From Bacteroidales bacterium (lineage in GTDB: Bacteria; Bacteroidota; Bacteroidia; Bacteroidales; F082), in contig JAFGXS010000047.1 in NCBI GenBank assembly GCA_016936505.1, positions 1-61,783 on the forward strand: a stretch of DNA of 61,783 bases, written 5' to 3'. The translations under genes were made by a program, and so were the position numbers. The stretch's first letter is position 1. Each line of letters begins with the position of its first letter. A model generated the notes under the pieces. The model had not been told where the DNA came from. It made no database searches and saw nothing but the letters and a program-made list of their open reading frames with translations. This document shows positions 51,408-61,062 of this stretch, piece after piece.

Positions 51408-52625
51408 CTATCTTAGCATATTTACTGCTTTCTTCACTGCATCCGTGAAAACATCCACTTCTTCCTCCGAATTGTATAAGGCGAAGGATGCCCGAACCGT
51501 TCCCGATAGTCCCATCTGTTTGATCAGGGGTTCCGCACAATGATAACCGGTGCGCACTGCCACGCCCATCTGATCCAGCAAGGTACCCAGATCATACGGA
51601 TGTACCCCATCCACCAGGAAAGAGAGCACCGCTGTTTTGTCCGGAGCTTTGCCAATGATTTTCATCCCTTCAACCTGAAGCAATTGGTTTGTGGCTTTTT
51701 CCAGCAACAGGTCTTCGTGTTTTCGGATCTGCTCTATGCCCAGCTTCTGCACATATTGCAACGCCGTTTCCAAAGCCAGCACACCACCCACATTGGGGGT
51801 ACCGGCCTCATATTTGTATGGCAACTCATTAAATGTCACTTCATCAAAACTGACCCGGTCGATCATTTCGCCTCCATACTGGTAGGGGGGCAAGCGACGC
51901 ATCCAGGTTTGACGACCATACAACACACCAATACCCATGGGTGCATAGACTTTGTGTCCTGAGAAAGCATAAAAATCAGCACCGATCTCCTGCACATCCA
52001 CTTTAGTATGGGCAAGCGCCTGAGCTCCGTCAATCAGGACGGGCACTCCGGCATCGTGTGCCAGACCCACAATTTCCTTCACAGGATTAATGGTTCCCAA
52101 CACATTGGAAATATGATTCACGGCTACCAGCTTTACCTGAGGATTGAGGCTTTTTTTCAGAAACTCCAGATCCAGTATCCCTTTACTGTCTACCGGGATA
52201 ATCTTCAACTCGGCGGAACGTCTTCGGCACAACTGTTGCCAGGGCACCAGATTGCTGTGGTGTTCCATAGCCGACACCAAAATCACATCACCAGGCTGGA
52301 CCCATTCTTCCAAAACAGTCGCCAGTAAGTTCACCGATTCAGTAGTACCCCGGGTAAAGATGATTTCTTTGGATTCAGCCGCATTGATATAGTTGGCAAT
52401 AGCTGTCCGGGCCTGCTCATAGTCTTCGGTCGCCTTTTGGCTCAACAGATGTACACCACGATGCACGTTGCTGTTTTCATTCCGGTAATAATCGGACAAC
52501 CGATTGATTACCTGAACAGGCTTTTGTGTAGTGGCCGCATTGTCAAGGTACACCAAAGGCTTACCGTGCACTTTTTGATTCAGCACCGGAAAATCAGCTC
52601 GTATTTTTTCTACCGAAAACGGCAT
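51408..52625 (-). CDS. sufS: SufS cysteine desulfurase
   Basis: This 405-residue PLP enzyme has IRADFPVLNQKVHGKPLVYL (about 8-27) and LDNAATTQKP. FTRGTTESVNLLATVLEEW, VLVSAMEHHSNLVPWQQL, PLP lysine FYAFSGHKVYAPMGIGVLYG and the catalytic Cys in VRTGYHCAEPLIKQMGL are also present. It releases sulfur from cysteine as a persulfide for cluster assembly. The motif spacing is that of the SufS (group II) branch. It starts 4 nt after the sufD stop, suggesting coupled translation. Confidence 0.96.
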   Translation of the reverse strand: MPFSVEKIRADFPVLNQKVHGKPLVYLDNAATTQKPVQVINRLSDYYRNENSNVHRGVHLLSQKATEDYEQARTAIANYINAAESKEIIFTRGTTESVNLLATVLEEWVQPGDVILVSAMEHHSNLVPWQQLCRRRSAELKIIPVDSKGILDLEFLKKSLNPQVKLVAVNHISNVLGTINPVKEIVGLAHDAGVPVLIDGAQALAHTKVDVQEIGADFYAFSGHKVYAPMGIGVLYGRQTWMRRLPPYQYGGEMIDRVSFDEVTFNELPYKYEAGTPNVGGVLALETALQYVQKLGIEQIRKHEDLLLEKATNQLLQVEGMKIIGKAPDKTAVLSFLVDGVHPYDLGTLLDQMGVAVRTGYHCAEPLIKQMGLSGTVRASFALYNSEEEVDVFTDAVKKAVNMLR

Positions 52626-52629
52626 GGTT

Positions 52630-54045
52630 TTAGATTTTACTCAGATCAATGTCAAATTCAATGGGTTTGTCGGGGTGACTGCAATGCAGAACACAACGGT
52701 CGCAAATGGACAGTTCGCCACGCAACCTCCGTTTCACCATATCCTCGATGTTCACGCGCAACGGTTCGATGGAAATCTGTCCCAACACTTCATCGGCAAA
52801 AGCATACATGAGCAACATGCGGGCGTCTTCAAACGAAATCCCGCGCTGCATCAGGTAAAACAAGGCATCGCTGTCGAGCTGACCTACGGTAGCACCGTGG
52901 CTGCATTTTACGTCATCTGCATAAATTTCCAGCTGAGGCATGGTATCGATGTGGGCATCACGGCTCAGCAAAATATTGCTGCTCTGTTGAAAAGCATTGG
53001 TCTTCTGCGCATCGGGAGCTACATATACAAAGCCATTGAACACACCCAGCGACTGCTCGTCCAGTACGCCTTTGAACAACTGATTGCTTTCGCAATGAGG
53101 CACATTGTGATAGACATACACCTGATTGTCCACGTGTTGTTCTTTGTCGATGAGGAACAGTCCGTTGATATCCGACCAGGCTCCTTCGCCATCCATCTGA
53201 TCCACAATTTCGTTGCGCACCAACCCGCCATTCAATGTCATTACATTCACCTTTAAGCGACTGTTGGCAGCCTGATGAACGACCGTCTGATTCACCAACG
53301 CCGTTTCATCATTCAGATTCTGAAGCTTGTAGAGTTCCAACTCCGAATTCTCTCCGATAAAAACTTCACTCAGTGTATTGATGAAGCCTTCATGATGGTT
53401 TACCGAATCGTCGCAATGCAGGAAGGTGAGCTTGGTGTTCTTACCCAGCACAATCAGGTTGCGGGTGTGCACCATCAACCCTTTTTTATTCAGGATTTTA
53501 ATCAGCTGAAAAGTATCTTTCACTTCCACCCCATCCGGCACATAAATAAAAACACCGTCGCGGGCCATGGCCTTATTGGCTGATTTAAACCCGTCAGCAA
53601 CCGCTGTTTTGGCTTTACCGTAGAATTGCTCCACCAGCTCAGGATATTCCCGTTGTGCCGCGAGTAAACTGCCGGCAATGACCCCTTCCGGGGAAACCGT
53701 TAATTGAGACTCTTCAGGGCCATAATAGCTTCCATTCAGCAACGAAAGAACACGAGCCTGGAAACCGTGCACATCACACTGAAATATTTCATCAATCTTC
53801 TTATCGTAAGTGATCTCATCCGTAAACACCGACAACGGTTCCTGATAAACAGGTTCCATATCGGTGCTCCGCCATTTTTCCAGTTTATTTCCGGGGAAGC
53901 CGGTTTTTCTGAATTCCCTCATGGCTTCGTGACGGAGTTTGGATATTCCCGGAAGTTCATCCTCGGTCCAGGCAGCGGCTTTTTTGCCGTATTCCTCTAT
54001 CAAGGCTTCTTCCAGGGGATAATATGTTTGTTTTGTTTTGTTCAT
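52630..54045 (-). CDS. sufD: SufD scaffold protein
   Basis: The 471-residue beta-helix protein of the SufB/SufD family carries the SufD landmarks LEKWRSTDMEPVYQEPL near the N-terminus. IYADDVKCSHGATVGQLDSD, QRGISFEDARMLLMYAFADE and the end segment LSICDRCVLHCSHPDKPIEF follow. That last Cys-rich tail is not usual in E. coli SufD but is seen in Bacteroidota homologues. It forms the SufBC2D complex with neighbours. It follows sufC by 21 nt. Confidence 0.94.
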   Translation of the reverse strand: MNKTKQTYYPLEEALIEEYGKKAAAWTEDELPGISKLRHEAMREFRKTGFPGNKLEKWRSTDMEPVYQEPLSVFTDEITYDKKIDEIFQCDVHGFQARVLSLLNGSYYGPEESQLTVSPEGVIAGSLLAAQREYPELVEQFYGKAKTAVADGFKSANKAMARDGVFIYVPDGVEVKDTFQLIKILNKKGLMVHTRNLIVLGKNTKLTFLHCDDSVNHHEGFINTLSEVFIGENSELELYKLQNLNDETALVNQTVVHQAANSRLKVNVMTLNGGLVRNEIVDQMDGEGAWSDINGLFLIDKEQHVDNQVYVYHNVPHCESNQLFKGVLDEQSLGVFNGFVYVAPDAQKTNAFQQSSNILLSRDAHIDTMPQLEIYADDVKCSHGATVGQLDSDALFYLMQRGISFEDARMLLMYAFADEVLGQISIEPLRVNIEDMVKRRLRGELSICDRCVLHCSHPDKPIEFDIDLSKI

Positions 54046-54066
54046 GATCCGTTTGTTTTTCCCGAA

Positions 54067-54822
54067 TTAAGCACCAAACTGTTCCTTAATCCACTCGTAA
54101 CCGCTGGATTCCAATTCGACAGCCAGGCCTTTACCGCCTGATTTCACAATACGTCCATCGTACATCACATGGACAAAGTCGGGAACAATATAATCGAGCA
54201 AACGCTGATAATGGGTAATGATCACAAAGGCGTTGTCTTCTGATTTCAACTGATTCACACCTTTGGCCACCACTTTCAACGCATCAATATCGAGACCCGA
54301 ATCGGTTTCATCAAGGATGGCCAGCGAAGGTTCCAGCATGGCCATCTGGAAGATCTCGTTTTTCTTCTTTTCACCACCGGAGAATCCTTCGTTCACCGAG
54401 CGATTGGTCAGCTTGGACTGGATGTCCACCAGCTTTTTCTTTTCTTCCATCTTTTTCAGGAATTCGCCGGCAGCAATGGGCGGTAAATTGTGATACTCCC
54501 GTTGTGCATTCAAAGCCGTGCGCATGAAATTGGTCATGCTCACACCCGGAATTTCAATGGGATACTGAAAGCTGAGAAAAATTCCTTCACTGGCCCTTTT
54601 ATCAGGTTCCCAATCGTTGATGAGTTCGTCCTTGAAGAAAATTTCCCCTTTGGTAATATCATACCCTTCGCGGCCGGTAATGGCAGCGGCCAGTGTACTT
54701 TTCCCGGTTCCGTTGGGCCCCATAATGGCATGTACTTCGCCCTTGTTCACACTCAGATTGAATCCTTTGATGATCTCTTTGTCACCAATAGAAACATGCA
54801 AATCTTTTATATTTAACAACAT
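54067..54822 (-). CDS. sufC: SufC ATPase of the SUF complex
   Basis: This 251-residue ABC-type ATPase has the Walker A motif GPNGTGKSTLAAAITG (about 35-50), GYDITKGEIFFKDELI, and the signature SFQYPIEIPGVSMTNF typical of SufC. The ABC signature SGGEKKKNEIFQMAML and Walker B LAILDETDSGLDIDALKVVA complete the site. It powers the SufBCD scaffold. It lies between sufB and sufD with gaps of 48 and 21 nt. All catalytic residues are present. Confidence 0.97.
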   Translation of the reverse strand: MLLNIKDLHVSIGDKEIIKGFNLSVNKGEVHAIMGPNGTGKSTLAAAITGREGYDITKGEIFFKDELINDWEPDKRASEGIFLSFQYPIEIPGVSMTNFMRTALNAQREYHNLPPIAAGEFLKKMEEKKKLVDIQSKLTNRSVNEGFSGGEKKKNEIFQMAMLEPSLAILDETDSGLDIDALKVVAKGVNQLKSEDNAFVIITHYQRLLDYIVPDFVHVMYDGRIVKSGGKGLAVELESSGYEWIKEQFGA

Positions 54823-54870
54823 TCTTTTGCTTTTATATTTTCCCTCTTCGGGAGATGAATATCTAAATTT

Positions 54871-56325
54871 TTAACCCACACTTCCTTCCAGCGTTATCGC
54901 CAGCAGTTTTTGTGCTTCCACAGCAAATTCCATAGGTAATTTGTTGAGCACATCCTTGGCATAGCCGTTCACAATAAGACCAATGGATTTTTCCATATCG
55001 ATTCCTCTTTGCTGACAGTAGAAAAGCTGATCATCGGATATTTTCGATGTGGTGGCTTCGTGTTCCACTATGGCAGTGGGATTGTTTGTCTTGATGTAAG
55101 GAAACGTATGGGCCCCGCACTTATCTCCCAGCAACAACGAATCGCACTGCGAAAAGTTCCGGGCATTTTCAGCTCTTTTGCCCACTCTTACCATTCCGCG
55201 ATAACTGTTGTTGCTCTGTCCGGCAGAAATCCCTTTGGAAATGATGGTACTCCGGGTGTTTTTACCCAGATGCTGCATTTTGGTACCCGTATCGGCCTGC
55301 TGAAAATTATTGGTTACAGCCACCGAATAAAATTCACCCACCGAATTATCACCCAATAAGATGCAGCTCGGATATTTCCAGGTAATGGCCGAACCGGTTT
55401 CCACCTGGGTCCAACTGATCTTGGAAGAATTGCCCTTGCACAGGCCTCGTTTGGTTACAAAATTGTAAATACCCCCTTTACCGTTCTTGTCACCCGGATA
55501 CCAGTTCTGAACCGTGGAATATTTGATTTCTGCATTATCAAGTGCAATGAGTTCCACAATGGCTGCGTGCAACTGATTTTCATCGCGCATGGGAGCAGTA
55601 CAGCCTTCCAGGTAACTCACATAACCGCCTTCTTCAGCTACAATCAGCGTCCGCTCGAACTGACCGGTATTGGCCGCATTGATGCGGAAATAAGTAGACA
55701 ATTCAATGGGACAACGCACACCCTTGGGAATGAAACAGAAGGAACCGTCAGTAAACACGGCCGAGTTCAAAGCGGCAAAATAGTTATCGGTATAAGGAAC
55801 CACCGAACCCAGGTATTTCTTTACCAGGTCAGGATGATCCTGAACTGCCTCACTGAAAGAACAGAAAATAATATCGTGTTTTTTCAGCGTATCCTGAAAA
55901 GTCGTTTTCACTGAAACACTATCCACCACCGCATCCACAGCCACACCAGCCAGGTGTTTCTGTTCTTCCAGGGAAATTCCCAGTTTGTTAAATGTATCCA
56001 GCAATTCAGGATCTACTTCATCGAGACTGCTCAACTCCTTTTTCTTCTTGGGAGCCGAGTAATAAATAATGTCCTGATAATCGATGGGTGGATGATGCAA
56101 CAGAGCCCAATCGGGTTCTTCAATGGTGAGCCAGTGACGGTATGCCTTCAGCCGAAACTCCAGCAGCCACTCCGGTTCGTTCTTCTTGGCAGAAATGAAT
56201 CGAATAATGTCTTCCGACAATCCTTTGGGTGCCTGATCAGCCTCTATATTGGTAAAAAAACCGTATTTATATTCACCTGACGTAACTTCATGCAGTACCT
56301 GTTTTTCGTTCTTTTCGTCCGTCAT
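54871..56325 (-). CDS. sufB: SufB scaffold protein
   Basis: The 484-residue scaffold subunit has [20 protein letters not shown] near the start and [80 protein letters not shown] and a C-terminal [20 protein letters not shown] follow. These are the conserved SufB segments, including the Cys and Glu residues linked to cluster building. It is first in sufBCDSE and has its own -7-like promoter element. Length is close to E. coli SufB. Confidence 0.97.
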   Translation of the reverse strand: MTDEKNEKQVLHEVTSGEYKYGFFTNIEADQAPKGLSEDIIRFISAKKNEPEWLLEFRLKAYRHWLTIEEPDWALLHHPPIDYQDIIYYSAPKKKKELSSLDEVDPELLDTFNKLGISLEEQKHLAGVAVDAVVDSVSVKTTFQDTLKKHDIIFCSFSEAVQDHPDLVKKYLGSVVPYTDNYFAALNSAVFTDGSFCFIPKGVRCPIELSTYFRINAANTGQFERTLIVAEEGGYVSYLEGCTAPMRDENQLHAAIVELIALDNAEIKYSTVQNWYPGDKNGKGGIYNFVTKRGLCKGNSSKISWTQVETGSAITWKYPSCILLGDNSVGEFYSVAVTNNFQQADTGTKMQHLGKNTRSTIISKGISAGQSNNSYRGMVRVGKRAENARNFSQCDSLLLGDKCGAHTFPYIKTNNPTAIVEHEATTSKISDDQLFYCQQRGIDMEKSIGLIVNGYAKDVLNKLPMEFAVEAQKLLAITLEGSVG

Positions 56326-56360
56326 TTTTATATTATTTAGAATAATTCTTAATTATGGTG

Positions 56361-56368
56361 CAAAAGTA
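56361..56368 (-). promoter_or_regulatory. Putative suf promoter -7 element
   Basis: On the minus strand TACTTTTG matches TAnnTTTG and lies 36 nt before the sufB start. A well-spaced TTTG was not found, so support is partial. Confidence 0.4.
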
Positions 56369-56498
56369 CTAAATTTTCACGTGGTGAAGTACTTAAAAGC
56401 GTTAAAAAACAGGATGAAGTGCTAATTTATACTGAGCACAAAATAAGAAGTAATACAGGGAAGTTGTGTTGATTTGCAAACCATACCGGACAACGAGA

Positions 56499-57848
56499 TC
56501 AGGATTCCTTTTCCTTCTTCAGCATGCGGTAAATGGTCGATTTCCCCACACTGAGTTTTTTGGCCGCTTCCACTACATTACCGTTGCATTTTTCCAGATA
56601 ATATTTGATAATCTTTCGTTCGTATTCGGCCAGGGTGCATTCCTGATTCAATAAACCGGCCAGCGGGTTTCCGGAATTAAAATGAATGTGCCGGGCATCA
56701 ATACTCTGGTCCTCGGCCAGTACAACAGCCAATTCAATGACCGAACGAAGCTCACGCACATTCCCCGGGAAAGTATAATTCAGCAGTTTGTCGCGGGCTT
56801 CTGGGGTCAGGTCCTTCACCGGCATGTTGTTCTCTTTGCAGAATTCTTCACTGAAATAGGATGCCAGCAACAGAATATCATTTCCGCGATCCCGCAAAGG
56901 AGGCAGCTGAATGGGCAGTCCCAGCAGTCTGTAGTATAAATCCTGACGGAATCTTCCGGCATTCACCTCTTCACCCAGATCTTTATTGGTAGCCACAATT
57001 AAACGGGTATCCACATTAACTTCTTCCAATCCCCCAATGCGGGTTATTTCTTTTTCCTGCAACACGCGCAGCAGTTTCACCTGCATGTTTTTATCCATGT
57101 CGGCCACTTCATCCAGGAAAAGCGTACCGCCCGAGGCCAGTTCAAACTTCCCCATTTTACGGGCATTTGCACCTGTAAAAGCTCCTTTCTCGTATCCAAA
57201 CAGCTCGCTTTCAATCAGGGTTTCGGGAATAGCCGAAACATTAATGGCAATGAAGGGTTTTTTGGCCCGGGGCGAATTGTAGTGGATGGCTTTAGCCACC
57301 AGTTCCTTACCGGTTCCTGTTTCCCCGTTTAACGATACGGTAATGTTGGTTTTCACCGCTTTTTCCATCAAATCAAAAATTTGTTTGATGGGGTCACTGT
57401 TTCCTTTGATGATGTTTTGAAAGGCATATTTTTTCTGAACTTCCTGTTTCAGTGTATCCAGCTCCACCGACAATTCCTTCTGTTTGCGAATGTTGTTGAT
57501 GGCATTCCAGAGCCGGTCCTTGGTATCGGTTTCCTTTACAAAATAATCATAAGCACCCGCCTTCAGCATATCCAGTGCCGTTTTAATGTCCTGCTGCCCG
57601 GAGACAAAAATGACAGGAATATCAGGATATTCGGATTTGATTTTTTCGAAACACTCTTTGCCGGAAAAATCAGGCAACATATAATCCAGGGAAATCACGT
57701 CGGGTTTTTCATACACCCGGTCCAGACACTCCCTGCAATTACGCAACAGAACGACCTCATTTTCTGGATTCAACGAAAGATGATGCTTCAACAACTGGCC
57801 ATAGAACTTATCGTCTTCAACAATAAAAATCTTCAGCGTATTACTCAT
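56499..57848 (-). CDS. Sigma-54-dependent response regulator (NtrC family)
   Basis: This 449-residue three-domain activator has a receiver domain (about 5-118, phosphoacceptor Asp55 in ISLDYMLPDFSG, conserved Lys in FVKET). An AAA+ domain follows with Walker A LNGETGTGKELVAKAIHYNS, the sigma-54 contact motif FGYEKGAFTGANARKMGKFE and Walker B GGTLFLDEVADM. A C-terminal Fis-type helix-turn-helix (GNVVEAAKKLSVGKSTIYRM) ends the protein. It binds upstream sites and opens sigma-54 promoters. No histidine kinase gene is adjacent, so the partner is an orphan kinase elsewhere. It lies between suf and the two-CDGSH gene, about 150 nt from each. Confidence 0.95.
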   Translation of the reverse strand: MSNTLKIFIVEDDKFYGQLLKHHLSLNPENEVVLLRNCRECLDRVYEKPDVISLDYMLPDFSGKECFEKIKSEYPDIPVIFVSGQQDIKTALDMLKAGAYDYFVKETDTKDRLWNAINNIRKQKELSVELDTLKQEVQKKYAFQNIIKGNSDPIKQIFDLMEKAVKTNITVSLNGETGTGKELVAKAIHYNSPRAKKPFIAINVSAIPETLIESELFGYEKGAFTGANARKMGKFELASGGTLFLDEVADMDKNMQVKLLRVLQEKEITRIGGLEEVNVDTRLIVATNKDLGEEVNAGRFRQDLYYRLLGLPIQLPPLRDRGNDILLLASYFSEEFCKENNMPVKDLTPEARDKLLNYTFPGNVRELRSVIELAVVLAEDQSIDARHIHFNSGNPLAGLLNQECTLAEYERKIIKYYLEKCNGNVVEAAKKLSVGKSTIYRMLKKEKES

Positions 57849-58014
57849 ATTGGTGGTTCTGTTTGGGTGAACTATTTACATTAAGTGTCTGTTTACTAAA
57901 CTTGTTGAAACAAATGTACACACATTTGTGAAATAAAAAAATTTGTCCCCGGCTAAATCCTTGAAATTAATTGATGCGTTGTGCTTCTATTGAATTGAAA
58001 CAGAAGCACCACCT

Positions 58015-58260
58015 TTACAGCTCCCGATGGAAATTATCACAGAAAGGAGGGGTTTTTGAATGTTTGCACAAACACCATTTTACCAGTCCCTTTTCTTTGA
58101 TCTCCACTTTTACGGGCCGCAACGGAGGAAAGTCCTTGTGTGAACCGTCACAAAAAGGTTGTTTTTTACTTCTCCCGCAGGCACACCAGAAATAAGTGCC
58201 CGGCTCCATGATGAGTTTCATGGAATGTTTGTCAACAATGATCGGTTTTGCTTCTTCCAT
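58015..58260 (-). CDS. Two-CDGSH-domain iron-sulfur protein
   Basis: An 81-residue protein with two CDGSH-type motifs: FWCACGRSKKQPFCDGSHKD (about 24-43) and WCLCKHSKTPPFCDNFHREL at the end. Each would bind one [2Fe-2S] cluster through three Cys and one His. The second has CDN-FH in place of CDGSH, but the Cys and His remain. Such double-motif proteins are common in bacteria and are thought to take part in redox or cluster transfer. Its place between sufB-side genes and a lipid-oxidation operon gives only a general iron-sulfur link. It is likely monocistronic. Confidence 0.93.
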   Translation of the reverse strand: MEEAKPIIVDKHSMKLIMEPGTYFWCACGRSKKQPFCDGSHKDFPPLRPVKVEIKEKGLVKWCLCKHSKTPPFCDNFHREL

Positions 58261-58372
58261 AAATTCTGTATTATGTATATGTTACTTAATGTCTGAACTT
58301 TGTAAAATAATCCAACACCATTGGCATCGGTTTCATCCGACTCCCCCATTTCAATAGGAACGACTGATTGCC

Positions 58373-58404
58373 ATAAAAAAAGCCACCCTCTTACGAGAGT
58401 AGCT
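58373..58404 (-). terminator. Terminator of the fatty-acid-oxidation operon
   Basis: On the minus strand AGCTACTCTC and GAGGGTGGCT pair fully with two G-U pairs around GTAA, followed by seven T. It lies about 20 nt after the thiolase stop. Confidence 0.85.
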
Positions 58405-58424
58405 CAAAGATCGTCATAATTTAG

Positions 58425-59672
58425 TTATGCGCCCCGTTTGAACACAATGGAAGTAACGGTTACATCGTCGCCTCCCATATTAATGGTCAAACCATAAGGA
58501 CGTTTCTCATCAATGGTGATCTGGGCATCGCCGGCATTGCCGGTTAATTGCTGCCAGATGGTTACCGCCTGATGCACTCCGGTTCCACCCGTCGGGTGTC
58601 CCCAGCCAATCAATCCTCCGGTGGTGTTGAACGGAATCTCACCCGTACGACTGGTATGACCGGCATCCACATAATCGGCCCCTTCGCCTTTGGCTGCCAA
58701 CCCAAGCGCTTCCACAGCCAGAATACCGGCAATACTGAAGCAATCGTGGGTTTCCACCGTACCTACCTGATCCATGGTAATGCCTGCATTTTCCAAAGCC
58801 TGATGCGCGGCATGTTTGATGGTTTCCAGTTCCGTCAGATCGGTAGGATCGCTGGTAATGTCGCGCACTGCATGTCCAAAGCCTATCACTTCCACGGCAT
58901 CTTTTTTATCAACACCGATGCGTTTCAACCCTTCTTCCGAACAAATAGCAATACCCGAAGCACCGTCCGAAACCTTCGAACAATCCAGTACGGTCAAATG
59001 ATCCACAAAAGCAGCGCCGTTGGGTTTCATTTTCAAAGCCGTAGCATACGGGTCGGGATTGGTATTGTGATATTCCTGTGCTGTCGGGTCAAGTCGTGCG
59101 TTTTCAATGGCGTTGGCATACCAGCGGGCCATGCCCTTCCGGGTGCGGTCGAAACCGTATTTTTCATAGTAAGCACCGGCCCGGTCGCTGAACTGTCCCG
59201 GGAAAAAGTAAGCATGTCCTTTTTTCCGTTTTTTGAACCATCCGGCCATGGCCAGAATATCGGCACCGTAAATGGCTTTCACCGTGTTTTGCACTTCAAA
59301 ACCCAGCGACAACACCACATCTGAAGTTTCGGCCAGTACCTGACGAATTCCGGTAACCAGTGACAAACCACCGGAGGCACAGGCACCTTCCACGCGAACA
59401 GCCGGTTTCATGGAAAGACCTTTGTCAATCATGGGAATAAATCCATCCAGGTGACCCTGATAGTTAAAACGGCCAGCCATAAAGTTACCGATCACGGATT
59501 CATCCACATTTTCAGCACCGCCAATTTGTTTCAAAACACCCTGACCGGCTTCACTGATATAGTGTTCAATACCGGGGCGTTCTTTCTTGGGGTTGAATTC
59601 TTTTCTACCGGTTCCCAGCGAAATGGTATTGTAACCGGCAGCCATATATACTTTTCTTCTTAATTTTTTCAT
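58425..59672 (-). CDS. SCP-x/archaeal-type thiolase (acetyl-CoA acyltransferase)
   Basis: The 415-residue thiolase-fold enzyme has AVRVEGACASGGLSLVTGIR (about 92-111) with the nucleophilic Cys, VGTVETHDCFSIAGILAVEA, and GGLIGWGHPTGGTGVHQAVT, where the third active-site His is followed by Pro. The overall pattern resembles SCP-x and archaeal acetyl-CoA acetyltransferases rather than the FadA/AtoB type, since the usual C-terminal CxGGGxG motif is absent. It is the third gene of an operon after the enoyl-CoA hydratase and hydroxyacyl-CoA dehydrogenase genes, so it should complete a beta-oxidation-like cycle. A start at the second Met (MAAGYN) is possible. Confidence 0.88.
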   Translation of the reverse strand: MKKLRRKVYMAAGYNTISLGTGRKEFNPKKERPGIEHYISEAGQGVLKQIGGAENVDESVIGNFMAGRFNYQGHLDGFIPMIDKGLSMKPAVRVEGACASGGLSLVTGIRQVLAETSDVVLSLGFEVQNTVKAIYGADILAMAGWFKKRKKGHAYFFPGQFSDRAGAYYEKYGFDRTRKGMARWYANAIENARLDPTAQEYHNTNPDPYATALKMKPNGAAFVDHLTVLDCSKVSDGASGIAICSEEGLKRIGVDKKDAVEVIGFGHAVRDITSDPTDLTELETIKHAAHQALENAGITMDQVGTVETHDCFSIAGILAVEALGLAAKGEGADYVDAGHTSRTGEIPFNTTGGLIGWGHPTGGTGVHQAVTIWQQLTGNAGDAQITIDEKRPYGLTINMGGDDVTVTSIVFKRGA

Positions 59673-59684
59673 GGTTCTGTTTTT

Positions 59685-61028
59685 TTAATCAAAATAAGTA
59701 TTGATGGGGCCGTAGGCATGATAGAACCCGGTCAGCATGACGGTGTTTACGTCATCCGGATTGTTGGCTACCTTGTCGGCTACCAGTTTTTCACCAATTT
59801 TTCTGGAGCATTTGCCATAATGCAGCGCCAGTTCAGCACCCAGGGTATCGGTCGTTTTCAAATCGGTGTAAAAACGTCCCAGCACCTCATCCTTATTTTT
59901 CATGCGTAAAGTGGACTTCCAGGCCACAGCTGATTCGGGCATGGAACCGAGCATTTCATCGCATTTGGCCGAGAATGTTTCAAAGGGAACATACTGTTTT
60001 TGCTGTACATCCCAAACGGCTACCGGACGGCCTTTTTCGTATTTCAGGAAACCATTTTTCTGTGCTCCGCTGGAGAACTGTCCGCCTTTCACCCCCTGTT
60101 CCATCATCTGATCCAGCAGGTCGCTGTGCAGGTCTTCGTCGTCCACAAACGGATTCATTACATTCAAAATGAACTGCATCACATCGATGCCCACGTAATC
60201 CATCAGCTGGTAAATGCCCATGGGGCGCACCAGGTATTCCTGGGTTACTTTGTTCACCATGTAAATGGCTTCATACAAAGACAAATTCTTTTCCTCAGCC
60301 AGCTTGGCCGCAGCTTTCATACCGTGCAAACCATCACGCATGAAATGCCCGTTGCCGATAAATCCGGCCACGTCGTTGGAAGGAACCACCACCTTTTTCA
60401 AATTAGTGGCATACTGACGGGCAAATGCTTCCACTTCTGGGAGTGTATTATCCGTTTTGATCAGTTCCACCAGTTTCTGAACAGCCGGGGGATTGTAGAA
60501 GTGGAATCCGATGACTTTGCCATCCAACCCGGCTTCTTCATCGATCAGATGGATCGGCACAGAAGAAGTATTGGTAAAGAACCACACATCTTTCTGACTG
60601 TTTTCCTTGATACGGGAAAGCAGTTTTACTTTGAGCGCACGGTTTTCATTCACCGCTTCAAAAACCAGTGAAGAACGAAAAGCTTCTTCCATGGAAGTTA
60701 CCGGTCGGACCATGCGTAATACATCAAAAATATATTCATCAATGATGTCGTAGTTTTCAATCAGATCTTCGCGTTCGGCGTACATTTTGCGCAGCCAAAC
60801 CGTTTTCTTTTCGGCAATTTTGCGTACCTGAACTTTCAGGTAACCCAGCAGCCCTGCCAGGGCTTCGTCACTCACGTCGATGGCATTCAACACAAAGGTT
60901 TTTCCTTTGTTTTCGGGTTGCAGCGACCGGTCCACCATTTCAATGGCGGTGAGCAGCAAAATGCCGCTTCCCATTTTACCGGCAGCACCCAATACCGAAA
61001 CGTTCTGTAATCTTTCGTCGTAGGTCAT
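59685..61028 (-). CDS. 3-hydroxyacyl-CoA dehydrogenase
   Basis: This 447-residue enzyme starts with NVSVLGAAGKMGSGILLLTA (about 9-28), an NAD-binding motif, then VFEAVNENRALKVKLLSRIK, NTSSVPIHLIDEEAGLDGKV and GFHFYNPPAVQKLVELI, the catalytic region of the family. VVPSNDVAGFIGNGHFMRDG and the dehydrogenase C-terminal domain (VRPMGIYQLMDYVGIDVMQF) follow. It oxidises 3-hydroxyacyl-CoA with NAD. It is not fused to a hydratase, since that is a separate gene. The start is standard. It lies 12 nt before the thiolase gene. Confidence 0.92.
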   Translation of the reverse strand: MTYDERLQNVSVLGAAGKMGSGILLLTAIEMVDRSLQPENKGKTFVLNAIDVSDEALAGLLGYLKVQVRKIAEKKTVWLRKMYAEREDLIENYDIIDEYIFDVLRMVRPVTSMEEAFRSSLVFEAVNENRALKVKLLSRIKENSQKDVWFFTNTSSVPIHLIDEEAGLDGKVIGFHFYNPPAVQKLVELIKTDNTLPEVEAFARQYATNLKKVVVPSNDVAGFIGNGHFMRDGLHGMKAAAKLAEEKNLSLYEAIYMVNKVTQEYLVRPMGIYQLMDYVGIDVMQFILNVMNPFVDDEDLHSDLLDQMMEQGVKGGQFSSGAQKNGFLKYEKGRPVAVWDVQQKQYVPFETFSAKCDEMLGSMPESAVAWKSTLRMKNKDEVLGRFYTDLKTTDTLGAELALHYGKCSRKIGEKLVADKVANNPDDVNTVMLTGFYHAYGPINTYFD

Positions 61029-61062
61029 AGGATTATTTTTTAATTAATTATTTCAAGATAAG